64,000 nucleotides of DNA from Parus major (Eukaryota > Chordata > Aves > Passeriformes > Paridae), in contig NC_031769.1 of assembly GCF_001522545.3 (NCBI RefSeq), positions 75,829,213 through 75,893,212 on the forward strand. Direction: 5' to 3'. This document shows positions 13,372 to 26,243 of the stretch, one piece after another. The translations under genes were made by a program, and so were the position numbers. The notes beneath the pieces are model-generated. The model ran no database searches. It saw only the letters and a list, made by a program, of their open reading frames with translations, and was not told where the DNA came from. Position 1 is the first letter of the stretch; every line of letters begins with the position of its first letter.

Positions 13372-13920
13372 CACAGCCAGCAAGGCTTCCCTAAGGACAA
13401 GCCCTGCCTGACCAGTCTAGTGGCCTTGATGGAGTGACTACATCAGTGGACAAGGGTAGGGTTACAGATGTCATTTATCTGGACTTCCATAAAGTCCCGT
13501 ACAGCACAATTTTCTCTAAACTGGGAGGAGATGCATTGGATGAGTGGACTGTTAGACTGTTTGGCGTGACATAATTGCATCTTCCCTGATGGGGAGCCTA
13601 CAAGAAAGATGGAGAGAGACTACTTACAAGAGCATATAGTGACATGAGGGAATGACTTCAAATTGAAAGAGAGGTGGTTTAGCTTAGCTATTAGCAAAAG
13701 AATTCTCCACTGTGAGGGTGGTAAGACATTGAAAAGGGTTGCCCAGAGAAGTTGTGAGTGCCACATATCTGGAAATGTTTGAACATTGGCCTGGTTGGGT
13801 GGGGCTCTGAGAAATCGGGTCTAGGGGAAGGTCCCACTGCCCACATCAGAGAGACTGGAACTAAATGATATCTAAGGTCCCTTCAAACCCAGGCTGTGAT
13901 TAAATAAGTCTATGACTCTT
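13372..13920 (+). mobile_element. CR1 LINE fragment with internal deletion
   Basis: The left part reads as the CR1 ORF2 reverse-transcriptase region (ccctgcctgaccagtctagt, then gatgtcatttatctggact). From about 13610 it jumps to the 3' region (ctccactgtgagggtggtaa, ggttgcccagagaagttgtg) and ends in the usual terminal wording near tgattaaataagtctatgact. The missing middle implies an internal deletion or two adjacent insertions. Frames are broken by stops. Same orientation as CDH18. Identification is from memory of the CR1 consensus. Confidence 0.85.
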
Positions 13921-14787
13921 GCTGTACTTAGGGCAGCTTGCTGAGATCAGTGCCATCATGTAGAGTGACCATTCCTCCTCCATTTGCCCATGGGGGAACA
14001 TGTGAGATTTTCCAGATCCTGACAGGCCTGTGCTGGTGGAGACAAAGGCAGAAATCTGCCCTTCTCAAAGGAGACTTCAAAGCACAGCGTTATCATAATC
14101 CTTCAGTATTCTCTCTAAGATTGCCAGAAAAATGAGACAGAAAAATAACACCGTATTTTGAAAGGATGGACAGAGATGGGATTTTTTCTTCAATCTTTTC
14201 ACTAATTCTCCATCTGATTTCACAGTGAGAAAACATTTTAAAACCTTTCTTTACAGTGTTGAGGTGAGAGGTCTGTTGCTGTTTTGCTCCCTGAGGCCTC
14301 AATTTAATTTTGATTCTTGTCAAATTATGTGTCCTAGCTCTCCCAGTAACAAATATGTCCATGTTCTTGAGCAGGAACTGGTAAGATGTTCTGACAGCTC
14401 TTTTGACTAGGAAGAATCCATCTCAGGACAGTGGTCAGAATCCCACATCAACAAAAACCACCTTTATCCCTCTCTGAGAGCTGAGAGAGAAAACACTGAC
14501 AGATCAATTTTTTGACCATGAAATACTGATTTTTCATGCCAGAACATCATCTTTATGTTTTTATAATTTCTACTGACTTCAGAATGCCTCAAGGATTACC
14601 ATTCTTTTATGGTTTTAGAGTCAGCCTTCATATCTGAGCAACTCTAGAATGTAGCCATTTGATAGGATCATGCAACTCCAATAAATAGGCATAAATATGT
14701 CAATCTCAGTTTTATTTGGTTTAGTATATAATAGGTAGAGGAAAAAAGTGTGTAAGTAGAATACCATTCTTTATCTGGTAGGTAGAA

Positions 14788-14827
14788 AAGTAGGTGTAGC
14801 TATAGAGAAGTAGGTGTAGCTGTAGCT
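14788..14827. repeat. Two-copy 20-bp tandem duplication
   Basis: The unit aagtaggtgtagctatagag is followed directly by aagtaggtgtagctgtagct. The first 14 bases are identical and the rest are near-identical. Intronic; no function implied. Confidence 0.8.
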
Positions 14828-17800
14828 AGCTTGTTTCTCATGTGACATTGACTGCACCTCATGTTTTAGCAGCATCTGAATGTTAATCTCTTTGAATAAC
14901 AAGCAACTTGGATATAATAAGACAAAGTTCTGCCATCAACACATCTACCTGAAATGTTTCTGGACAGTCATAATCCTCTGAAGAAATTTATATGGTCATG
15001 AAAAGAAGACAAACCTTTATCTTGTTTTAAATTCTGAATTATGCCTTGAAGATGTGGCCTGTTCTTAGCCTACACTGACTGGTAGAATTAGCTGGAAAAA
15101 TGATCACTGATTAACACATGCAGAGAGAAACTGCCAGGTTGAAATGATGAGTGTCTGCAAAGGGCATATTCCCTTCAAATGAACAGTGTTCCAAATTTCC
15201 TGTGTCCAAAGTGAGTAGTGTGCTAGAGGATGGGAATGAGAACTGGAGCAGGAAGCTGATATTTCGGCATAAAATTCATAACATAGTGGCTGCCTCTCAG
15301 GGTCTTTTCTGGGAGACACTGCTGTCAATTCCCCCATGTCCCCTGGGATCTGGCAACTCACATCTCTAGGACTAGGACATGGAACGGTGCCTCTCTGGCT
15401 GAGCTGAGATTTCAGTATGAGGGGTGAACCAGGACTCCTGTATGGAAAGAACAACGTACTGCTGATCAGCTGGCAGCCAGCACTGGAGATAACTCAGAGA
15501 GAACAGCATATTGAATCAACTTCCTTTAAATGCTTTGAGAGGAACAGTATCTTTCTCAAAGTTATGCTATGTCTGTTTGAAAAGAAAGCAAAGGAACAGT
15601 AAATAGAGGGATTACCTTCTCCAAGCTATCTTCAAATGTATTTAATTTTCACACCTGGAAAGCACAGTTGAAGGCTGTAGTTCTCAGTAGCAGCCTTCTG
15701 CCAAGGAGCTCTGGAACATCAAATGTCTCCTTAATGTACCAGATATGCTGCAGGGAGAAAATTGGTTACCTGCTGATTGGCATGACTTCTGATTCATACT
15801 TCACAATTGCTTTTCTCTCCTGGCTGAATTTGTTTGAACTATGGGGAAATAAATTGGCCCTGGAATGGAAGTAGTGTAGTGCAAGACAGTCACGGCAACA
15901 GAATGTCTCCCCACTACCTCATTTGGCTTCAAGGGTTTGCTGCTGGTTCCCAGGCTCATGAGTGCTGCTGTCAGGAGGCAGAGAGAAGATAAAAGTCACA
16001 CACTCAAGTTATGTCCCAGCATGGGCCATTTCTTGTTGTTCTCCAGCTGGTCAAACACAGAGAGATGGAGCTGGTTGGTTCTCTTACTCTTTGTCATGGT
16101 GTACCTCCTTCTCTCACTCCATGCAGTTGCTTATTCTTCGTTTACCACGATATTTATAAAATGAAATAAAAATTTCTGTACTTTAGCTCTTTCTGATAAA
16201 GTTTCTTGCTTAAATCTGTAACTTAACAGGTTTCCTTATAATGACATTTGGCTTTTAACTGATAAGTCTTTAAAGATGTAATTGGTTGGAAAAGGTTCTG
16301 TTCTGTTCCCTTCCTATGAACTTTTTTTTAAGTAATTTTTTGTAACCAGTTTCACTTGTTATTTGAGAACTGACTATTTGCTTATGTCTCAAAACAAAAC
16401 TCCAAGAAGTACTGTGATCTTTGAATTCACATCTGGCTGAAATTTGCCTTTGGAAGTTTACTATCAATATGAGATTTGTAGCCAGGGTAGAAATATGCAA
16501 CAAAGTTCATTTTTGCCATTGATAAATAGGGCAATAAATGAAAAAATAACATAATGAAAAGGTAATTTAAAGATTTGGTTAAAAACAGAAAGAGACAACT
16601 TAAAATCTCAAAACTCTTTTAAAAGTTCCACCTGAAGATTCATCCTTAAAATGCAGTACCTAGAGAGCGCCACACCAGAACAGTAACAGCCCATGCTGGT
16701 TGTCTATCAAGTGATAAACTGGTGTTTATATTAAGACAACTATTTAGATAGAGAGTTTCTGGAAATGCTTATGCCTTTTAGCTTCAGAAGCCCTCCTAAA
16801 GGGTTTGGAGATCATTAATATTTCTAAATCACTTTAGCACCTTTGAAATTTTTCTCCATTTTAAGCAGTCTCTGCATTATTAGAGTCGGACGTGTTTAAC
16901 ACTGAAAGCAAATTTATATGTTCCACACTGACCTTCTGCCCAAGGGCCATCATCCATATATATTTATCTTTATTTCCTAATTGACACAAATGCTTTTAGT
17001 TTTCAGCAAAACTGGGGGAATATCTCCCATCACTGACCCACTGCTTCACTAAAAGGCATGTAGTGAGGAATGAAGCCAGAGGAGCCATTGGCTTGCTTTA
17101 GTCAGAAGGAGGATATGGATGAAGCTAGGAATGCACTTCCAGTCACTGACACTGCCTAATAAAAAGATGACACATGTTGCATTTCCCAGTATTAGTAGGA
17201 TTCAATTTTGGTATTTCATTTCCTTCAGATTATCTTCAGATAGTATGACTATTAAGTTTTCTATCTTCATGATCCTTTTTAATGAAGATTATTTCAGATT
17301 GATTTCTGTTGCCAGTTTGCATGTAAACAGTTTTTGGAGAGCTGTTTATCTAGGAATGTCTTGTTATTAGTCTCTTTATTACCATGTGCCATGAAGCTCT
17401 GGTGTGCTGATTTAATGTGCAGTAGTTATAAGCATCCTAAGTCACATGGCACTGTTGTGAGTAAATGCCTATAAATAAATATCTCAAGCAGATATTTTAA
17501 ATTCATTTTTGAATTAATGCATTCTAAGAGAGCAGAAACCATCAACTGAGTTAAGGTGAAAAATCTCTTTTGAAATCACTGTTTGAAATTCAAAACTTGC
17601 ACTATATCTTTCTGTGGCCTAGACAAAGCATCTAAAAGCAGATCAGTAAATGTGGAGGGAAGGGTAGGAGCAGAAGGGAATGACTGTGTCTATTGTGACT
17701 ATTATCCAGATGAAATTAATTTGTTCAATCAGATTAAGTAAATTCAGAAGCTTAGGTAAAGCATCGTTGGCTCTAGAATGTGCTCTTTTTATGGATATAT

Positions 17801-20761
17801 CTGATCTCTTTTCTCAGCTTGAAGATAAATGAGTGACTAGTATTTATAAAGGTCTAAATTGTTCAGCATTTTGTAAAAACAATGAAACTTGTTCTAAACG
17901 TCCTCTTACATGACAAAAATGAGTTGCTCTACCAAAAGTGTTCTTGTACATAATATTTTTAAGCAGTTGGAAGCAGAACTAGCATTCCTAGGTTTTCTAC
18001 TGTGTGGGAATATCTTCTGTAACTTGTTTTACTGACACATTCATGAAGGTTGGGGAACAGAGAATTGCAAATTGTTGCTTTAGATATGATGCACAAAACA
18101 ATTTTAAGGAAGAATCTGGACTAATGGGGGAGAACTGAACATCTTAATAATGGGAAAAACTAAGAAAGTACCACTCATTTATTAATTAATGAAGAAAAAA
18201 ATTGTAAATCTGTGAATATTTTAGACTGTGTGCAAATGATAGCACATGAAAGGGAAGTGCTACTGTAGATAAATTAGAAAAAAAAATCATTATTCTAGCA
18301 TCATTGGAAGTAAAAATATTTGTACAATAAATTACCACAGGATTATTTTGTTTTCATTAATGACACAGAAAATACAACTGAAGTTATTCATCCAATCCTA
18401 AATTCTTTGAACAGAGATTTGAGCTTCTGTGGAACACATTAACAGATTTAGAAAAAGATGTTCATATTAAAAAACAAAAAATACCATCTTTTAAAGTATG
18501 TCTATGAAAATTAATCGTTAGATGATTACAATTCATCAGAAAATCAAACATTAGTTTTTCTATGCAAGCTTCATTTTTTAGGACAGATTTTTTCTTCTGT
18601 TTTCAGTGAAAATTTGTTTTCTGTACTTTGCTCAGAGGAAGAGGTAACATTTTGTTGTAAGTCATATACACACAAAAGCAGCTGGGTATCCAGCTGGTTA
18701 TTGCTTTAAGTTTTTTTCTCACTGAAGCCCTATATGAAATTCTGTCTATTTTAAAGCTACTGTCTACAAATAATACATAGCCCTATTTTTATGGTTCTGT
18801 GGTCAGCACAGTAGTGACTAACAGAATAGTCACTGTGCCTGATGTCAATAATAAGCAAACAGTGTCCAGAGTAATTAATGTTTGCAGGGACGAGACTTAT
18901 AAACTGATTTGGATTTGCAGTACATATTCCCTAAGAACAGGTCAGGAAAGAATATTTGATTTATTTTTCTCAGTAAATAATTCTTGTTGTTATCAGGAGA
19001 CTCCTAGAATCACAAAAAACAAAGCTATATGAGAAGTAATTAAGTTTTATCATCTCATAATTTGATTGTAAGGTCTACCAGTACAAGGTCTCCAAGAGAA
19101 CTGAAGGACAGTTATGCCTCCCATACTTTCTCTCTTAGCCTTCTAGTTCATCATGCAAAAGATGCTTCTGTATCTGTGTATGTATCTTGACCAACACAAC
19201 CAAACGTTCATTATTTCTGTGTTAATAGTAGTATGATCAAAACATTCCAACTGTTTTTCCTAGCTCAGTTTTCCTATGCTGCCAAGCATAAGGTGCAAGG
19301 CATGACAGCATTTCTCCACCTGAAGCATGTATCTTCTCAACAAAATTCAGATGTCAACATGACTCTGTAGCAAATATGGAAGCTTTATGGATTTTTAGAG
19401 GTTGCTATCACTCTGTCTCCAAGTTTTTGTAAATTCTTAATACTATCTGTGGACATGGGAGATACAGCTTCTCCACTGAGACTGGCACAATCTTAAAGAG
19501 GTGAATATAGCCCTATATAAATAGGGCTACATAAAATAATGCCAAGAGGATAATTGTATGGTCCACTTTTGTTCTTTTTTGTGATGAGTCCTCAGAGGGT
19601 TCCAATATTCCTCATCCATTCCTTTGGATGTCTGCACCATCCAGCATTTCATGATCAGTGACTGATGAATGTTCATCGGGAGTTTTCTGCTAGTTCCTCT
19701 CCTGAGTTTACCAAACATAGAGAACCAGACCAAATTTCAGAAGTGTGTCAGCAATGACTGCTGGGTGTAAATTTACTAACTTTTTTGTTCTTTCTCTGGC
19801 AACATCACTGTTTTGTTTTTGGGGTTTACATCATTAATTTAGTGATACACTCAATAACATCCTCTGAAAACAATTTCCTGACTTAAAAATTGCCCCATCA
19901 CCTACATAATTAAGATCTTGTTAGTCCACTTGTTTGAAGCAACTTGAGCTTCCATCTTGCACATCCAAAGTGTCCTTATTGGGTACTTCTGGTGTATTTT
20001 GGAAGGAGGTATTCTCAAATGTTGATAATAATGAACTGCACAATAAGTTCAAACTTAGCTTATGGGAAACAGCAAGGACAATTCTTGCTCCAGAGAAACA
20101 TAAAATGGGTAGGAACTAAGGTTTGCTGTCTCTCCAACAACTCTCAAAGTCATACAGCAGGGCTTTCACTCTTCATGATGTTGAAAGTAAAGATGGAGAA
20201 CAGGCAAAAAGAAAGATATTCTATCCTAACTATGGCTGCTTTGATTCCCAGTGACTGAACTATGGTTCTTCAGCTGCTGAAAAAACTTGAGGCATGGTAA
20301 GAAGATCTGGACTTCCACAAGGCAGGATAGCGTACTGTAAGGCAGATGTAAATAATTCTTGCAGGTGGGAGAGGTGGGTTCAGGTTCTCTTCAGTAAGGA
20401 AGGTCTACCCTAAATCATTAAATCCTGTCTGGCTTTTCCTCTGAGTGTCCAATTCTTTGACCACTTAAGGTGACTCACTCTGATTTCTGCTTTCCCTTCA
20501 AAGTGCTTATTTCTTCTGCTTTTCCACATCATCTCTGCTTTTATATGTCATTCAATTAAATTTTTATTTGTTTGTTTGCTTTTTGTTTACAGAACTGGTA
20601 TAAATAAGTACATTGTGAAAGAAATAAAACTTATTTTTAATTGTTCTTTGCTTGGCAACTTTTATGTGTGCCACTCTTGTTATTAGCTAGGAATTACACT
20701 TCTGGTGATGTAAAAATAAGAGCAATTGGAAGAGACAAATAAATTTTAACCTTTATATGCC

Positions 20762-20786
20762 TTCCATATATTGAATATATATGGAA
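20762..20786. repeat. Perfect 10-bp inverted repeat (AT-rich)
   Basis: ttccatatat at 20762-20771 and atatatggaa at 20777-20786 are exact reverse complements around the 5-base spacer tgaat. It could form a hairpin or cruciform, but such AT-rich symmetry also arises by chance in introns. Confidence 0.85.
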
Positions 20787-21609
20787 TTTCACAGAATGAA
20801 ACCAGGGATGGCAAATTATCAGGAAAAGTAGTTATGGTATATAATTTTTTTTTTTTTTTTTCCTGGAGTTAGGTAAGAAGGCTTGGAAGGGTTGTATAAT
20901 AGCTTCGTTTGTTAAAAGCCATTGTAAATTATTCCATCTTTGGGAAAAAGTGTCTTGTCAGTCTCTTCTTTTGTGTTCTTTTCCTCTGCTTCCATTACCC
21001 ACTTCAAGGCTTTTATTTTCCCTGCTAGGCAAAGTGCCAGGAAGCCAAGGGAGTAAAGCAGGGAAGTTTAGTTTTGCTTCTAGGGTAGTGTCAATGGCTG
21101 CTCTGGGAACCAGATGTTTCTGATACTCTGTAATGGTTATGTTCTAAATGGTTTATGTGTCATCTTGTCATCGACTTCATGTCAGAGAGGCACGCTTCAA
21201 AACAGGAACTGAGGTTGATCACACTGGTTTGCAGTGACAGGAAAATAAGCTGAATAACAAGATCTTAGTCTGCTTTCTTTTCTGATTTTCTATTTCATAA
21301 TTTTTAGTCAAAATACATGTGTATCTCTACATTGACAGGGTTGCATACTGCTGTGCAAAATACCACCTGTTAGCAATTTATATCTTTGTGGAAATATTGT
21401 TATGTATCAAAAGAAAGAAAACATTATGAAAGAAATTAAATATGGTGTTATATGTAATTTGGGTTTCTCCAAATTATAGATTTTTTTTTTAGGTTGTTTT
21501 TTAAAATGTCTATGATTTTTAAAGCTTGAAAGTAATATTCTTATATAGCTTTCTGTTACTTTGGATTACATATACTACAATGAATATATATTGTTATATT
21601 TCTTCATAG

Positions 21610-21746
21610 ATATTTCATTGATCATAATACAGAAGAAGATAGGTATTTCACCATTGATCCTAATACTGGGACCATTAAGACTGCCAAGATCTTTGACAGA
21701 GAGAAGACACCTTGGTACAACATCACAGTGGCTGCTTCTGAGATAG
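21610..21746 (+). CDS. CDH18: CDH18 exon: EC4 core (137 bp)
   Basis: Acceptor cttcatag at 21602-21609; donor ag|gtaaat at 21747. The first base completes the split arginine codon and the last base begins the split aspartate codon. It encodes YFIDHNTEEDRYFTIDPNTG followed by the IFDRE motif, the EC4 counterpart of the cadherin LDRE Ca-binding element, and PWYNITVAASEI, which contains an N-glycosylation sequon (NIT, fragment residues 185-187). The 137-bp length is standard for this type II cadherin exon. The predicted secondary structure is the beta-sandwich of EC4. Confidence 0.95.
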
Positions 21747-21838
21747 GTAAATAATTTATTTGGCACATAGTATAAAAAATAAAAATTAGAAAGGAAAAAA
21801 AATCACTCTCAGATTTTAAGAAAGACTACCTTAATAAT

Positions 21839-21901
21839 GTTACGTTACATTACGTTGCATTACATTACTTATGTTATGTTACATTATGTTATGTTATGTT
21901 C
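21839..21901. repeat. Degenerate pentanucleotide microsatellite (TTACR/TTATG)n
   Basis: About a dozen 5-base units of the form ttacg, ttaca and ttatg follow each other with a single phase slip. It begins about 90 bp after the splice donor at 21747. Length polymorphism would be expected. Confidence 0.85.
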
Positions 21902-21951
21902 TTTTTAACACCAGTGGGGTTTTAGCTAGTGTGGATAAAGGAAAGATTTTG

Positions 21952-21970
21952 GTGTGTGTGTGTGTGTGTG
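21952..21970. repeat. (GT)n microsatellite
   Basis: An uninterrupted run of about nine and a half GT units in the intron, about 50 bp after the pentamer array. Confidence 0.9.
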
Positions 21971-23922
21971 AATACTCTAACTCAACAGAACAATTAAACA
22001 AAATGTCACATGCCTGTGTGATTCCACCTGTGTAAATTTGCTACATTTCTCTGCATGAGACAGAAGGCTGCTAGAAATACCTGACAATATTTCTAAGCAT
22101 TCAATGTCTTAAAATCAACAGTTTGTCCCATTTGTGTTTCACAATTCATATGTCTTAGAAATTAAGATTATTTAGTACTGTCTGAGAAATTAATCTTTCC
22201 TTCTTGTGATTAGTATCAACTATTTTAGTGAATTGAATGTTAATTGTATGCCAATGTTAATTTATACTTCACAGATGCCTAGTAGTTTCTGATTATGTCT
22301 CTGGCCTTTTAACAGGCAAATTGCCAAGTAAAGCTACAATAAATACTTACCTGTGCATTTGAAAGTCCTCTAACTTTGATGAATTTCCATTGCCTTGGAT
22401 AAGCCCTGCAATGATCAAAAAACATTGGGCTGATTAGTCCAAGACAAATATTTCTACTTTAGGCAAGGAAGGTTTAAAGAACTTTTCAGTTAACCTTGTT
22501 ATTACAGGGCCTTTATTTTTCCACAGTCAGGTTTTAAGGTTTTAAATCTAAAAAACTCAAACAAGGCAAATGAAGAAAGAAGAGTGCTATCCTAGATTGA
22601 TAGATTCAGTCCTCCTAAGCACTATTCATGATAGCATCTTTCAGTGGCAGTGTTTTTTGATCAAAATTGTAAAATGCTTTTATGTATAATCATTTTCCTT
22701 TTTTTTTTTAGGTTTCTCTTTTTTTTATGATAAAACACAGGTTTTACCTCTAACAGGTTCCACTAACATTATTGACTGCTTTCGTATGTTTTATCTCTAG
22801 GTTAAAATTTAATCTGTTCTGCCACTACAAAATAAACAGCATAGATTTATTTCATAAAGACAACAAATTGTTTCTTCTTATTGTACCTACATTCACAAAA
22901 AAATTGGCATTTTGAGCTAAGTACTTTTCTATAGTAAATAATAAGATCTGGAATTTTATGATTAGGTCTTTGAAAAAGTAAGCACTAACACTCTTTTGTG
23001 CTTGACAGTGTTGTCATATATAGAATGTGTTATTTCAATTCAGTGTGAAATAAAATATAATTAAAGCCTAATCATAAACAGGTGCATACTGTTAATTCAA
23101 AAAATATTTAAGAGCTGCATTGGAACACCGGAAAAAGGAGTAGTCATGAGTCCTTTTTTAGAAACCATTGAAATGTAATTATTTTCCAGAAAGAAATCTC
23201 AGTAGCATAAAACTTAAACATAGCTTTCTCCACATTATTTGTTTCACATAATCAAAAGAGTGCTGGTAGATGTATCATGCTGAGAATAGTATAAAGAAGG
23301 AGGATTATGTTTATAACTAAAACAGAATGGAATGAATTATGAGAATTATACTCTTTTTTTTCTTTGGGTTTGGTTTTTTTTTTTAACAACTCTGCTTAAA
23401 ATTCTCTGTGTCAGGTGTAATTTGTTACAGGGAAACAAGATATCTGATATTTTTGTCCTTTGCACTGCCTTTGTTACTGTTAAAGCTGGGGTTGGAAAAA
23501 TAAGTAAATCTATATTGTCAGCTGTAGAAACAATTCATTTATGAAAAAAGGAAGAAACACTAGTGAAGAAGAGCTGGGTGACAGACAGACTGACAGGCAG
23601 CCTAAAGTACAGACAGCCTTTCCTTGTGTCTACTTCCTCAACTATTTTCTTAGCTGCAGTAATTTGGAAATTACAACAATGTTGTTCTCTTCCAAATCTA
23701 TTGTGAAAATAATAATTGAATATATGGTGGAGCAAGGGGCGTATGTTGTGTATGGCCAAAGTTCTTCCTTTAAGTGTTGTCTATCCCCTATCTAGTCTTA
23801 CAGCTTTTGCTTTCAAGAATAAGGTATTGCAGAACTAAGACTAAAGCTGAAATAGTGGTCAAAGGCTATGACCGAAGTGTTATTTAGCTGTGGTGGTGGT
23901 ATTCCTCAGATATATTTATAGA

Positions 23923-23929
<7 letters not shown>

Positions 23930-23964
<35 letters not shown>
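23930..23964. repeat. (AT)n microsatellite
   Basis: About 17 uninterrupted TA/AT units, preceded by gtgtgt and followed by a gtatat interruption. Likely length-variable and able to extrude as a cruciform. Confidence 0.9.
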
Positions 23965-23970
<6 letters not shown>

Positions 23971-25189
23971 TTATATCTATATAATAGAAGGCTTATGCAG
24001 TTTCTAACAACAATTGCTTGGCAAAGAACAGAGCAGAACCTGCAAGGACCTTAAAGATTGCATTCCTTCAACAACAAGAGGTGATCTGTGGGTATAAAGT
24101 GTTGGTTGTAGTTAGTTTTTTGAAGTGTTTTCTGCTCTTGACTTCGTGCTGCATTTCACTGATAGAATTCAGTTTCTACCATCGTCCTTTTGGCCACTAT
24201 TTGTAATCGGGCTTATTTTACATAAATGAAATTTAGAATCAACATTATGTTTCTACCCCCAAATGATACTTCATGCTTCAGCCTTATTCCTTCTGAACCT
24301 TTCATAAAACATTTACTTTCACTTTTCATTTTTCTTTGTGATATATACTGTCTGCATTGGTCAAATGTCCTCTCTGAAATCTGAGAAAGTCCTAACACTT
24401 TGTGTGGGAGCAATGGTGATGTAATAATCAGCAGGTTTTTTCTGTTTGTGCTCTTACTTCTTAAAGCACACCATTACTACAAGATTGGATGGGCATCCTT
24501 TTCTTTCTTCAATTTTCTTTTAATTCATTGTTCTTAAACAGCAGCATACAGGGAAGAAGAGTGGAATTTTTGTGTCCAGAAGCATCTACTTTGATTGTTT
24601 CAGTGCTGGTACTTCCTGAAATCTCTTTGTGGTATTAGAATAAGATGCTGAAGTAGTACTGTAGTTTATGTTGAAGGATCTAGAGACTGAATCTGGGGCA
24701 GAGGGAAGGAGTAATAGTAGTAACAATTTAAAATACAAACTCACATATCATTATTACCATTTAATTGACTTCTTAGGATTCTTTGAAAAAACTACAAAAG
24801 ACTGTTTGAAAGAGGGAGAAGATAGTATTTGCTTGGCTCTAGTAAAAGTTTTTTTAGCAAGTCTTTGACAGGAGTAATGAGCATAGGAAAGTACAGAGCA
24901 AATGCACAATATTTTATAACAGATGTAAGACTGTTTTAGAGGAAAGAAATACAGTCATGGTAATACCAAGAACACAGTCTGTCCCTTTGGAAGTGGAAAA
25001 ACTCAAGGCTGAGCTATTTTAAGGACTAGCGTAGAATCTGTCAATTAGAATTCATTATAATGATAGCACTTGATAGGAAGTGATTCAAATTCCAAAATTA
25101 CCTCCCTAGCTGGTAAAAATTAAGGAGGATTGAGAGAGATTAATGTAAGAACAGGACACATAGAAGAATGGTCTAGATAAATGAAGGGT

Positions 25190-26243
25190 CAAGTGCAATG
25201 AAGATTGTCTGAAATGGCAAGTGCAAAGGGCTGTAACCAGCAGCCCAAATTGCAGCTGGAGTCCAGTTAGTAGGAATTACCCCAGGTGGTTTATGCAGAA
25301 TACAACACTTTAATATCTTCATTAATGACGTGGTATGTGGAACAGAGTGCTGTCTCAGCCATGCTCACTCGCTCTGCAAATGACACAAAACCGGAGAAAT
25401 GGCTGATACATCAGACTGTAATGTTGACACCCAGGAGGATCTCAACAGGCTTGAACCAGAAATGAAGAGAGATTTAATAACAGGAAATGTGAAGTCCGGC
25501 ATTTGGAGAGCAATAATCCTGTGCACCAGTTCACATGCAGGGCCAAGTAACAGGTTAGCAGCTTTTGAAAGAAGGATGTGGTGGAAATCCTGGTGGATGA
25601 AACCTGGACATGAGCCAGTGATGTTCCCTTGTGGCAAAGGAAACCAGTGCCGTTCTGCACTGGTGAGAAAGCCTGTTAGTAGGCTGAGAGTGGTGATCCT
25701 TCCCCTCTATACAGCCCTGGTGAGGCCACATGAGGAATGCTTCCAGGTCTGGGCTCCTCAGTACAAAAGAGATGCAGACATACTGAACTAAGTCCAATGC
25801 AGAGTCGTTAAAATTGGAGCATCTCTCATATGAGAAGAGGCTGAAAAAGCTGGGATTAATTAGCCTGGACATGTGAAGGCTCAGAAGGAGCTTATCAGTG
25901 TGTTTAAATAACTGTTAGGGGGAGTCTAAGAGGTGACTAAAGGTGATCAACATGAGGAAAGACTCATCTGAGTAGAATCCAGTAAAATAACAGTAGGCAA
26001 TGTGCACAAATTGAAGTACAGAAAATTCCATTTAAACCAAGTAAGAAACATGATTTTACTGTGAGATTGATCAAAAATTATGACAGGTCACATTGAGAAG
26101 TTGTGGATTCTCTGTCTTGGAGACATTCAGAACCCAACTGGACATGGCCCAGAGCAATATACATTGTAGATCCAGCTTTGAGCAGAGGGGTTGGACTTGC
26201 AGATCTGTGGAGGCACCTTCAAAATCAATGATCCTGTGATTTT
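25190..26243 (+). mobile_element. CR1 LINE, about 1.05 kb, sense orientation
   Basis: Longest CR1 copy here. It follows the CR1 ORF2 C-terminal half and 3' UTR: atatcttcattaatgacgtg and the tgacacaaaaccgg segment (the FADDTKL region), ggtgatccttcccctctata, the aagaggctgaaaaagctggg block, then the tail ggggttggacttgcagatct and a terminal gatcctgtgat. Stops and frameshifts break the frame. The 130-codon ORF at 25399-25791 is only a remnant of ORF2, not a gene. The element is 5'-truncated, as is usual for CR1. Confidence 0.9.

Larger units (their letters stand above)
7991..21609 (+). other. CDH18: CDH18 intron (13.6 kb) within EC4
   Basis: Donor gtacag at 7991; acceptor cttcatag ending at 21609. 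Identified contents are a CR1 copy at about 13372-13920, a short tandem duplication at 14788-14827 and a perfect inverted repeat at 20762-20786. A somewhat less AT-rich patch (about 9480-10350), and another carrying a minus-strand ORF (11507-11866), fit no repeat family I know. About 15100-16200 has several short ORFs on both strands but no recognisable protein. I see no gene inside the intron. Confidence 0.85.

Noticed and set aside
25399..25791. 130-codon + strand ORF
   Set aside because: It lies wholly within the CR1 copy at 25190-26243 and is a degenerate piece of LINE ORF2, not a host gene.
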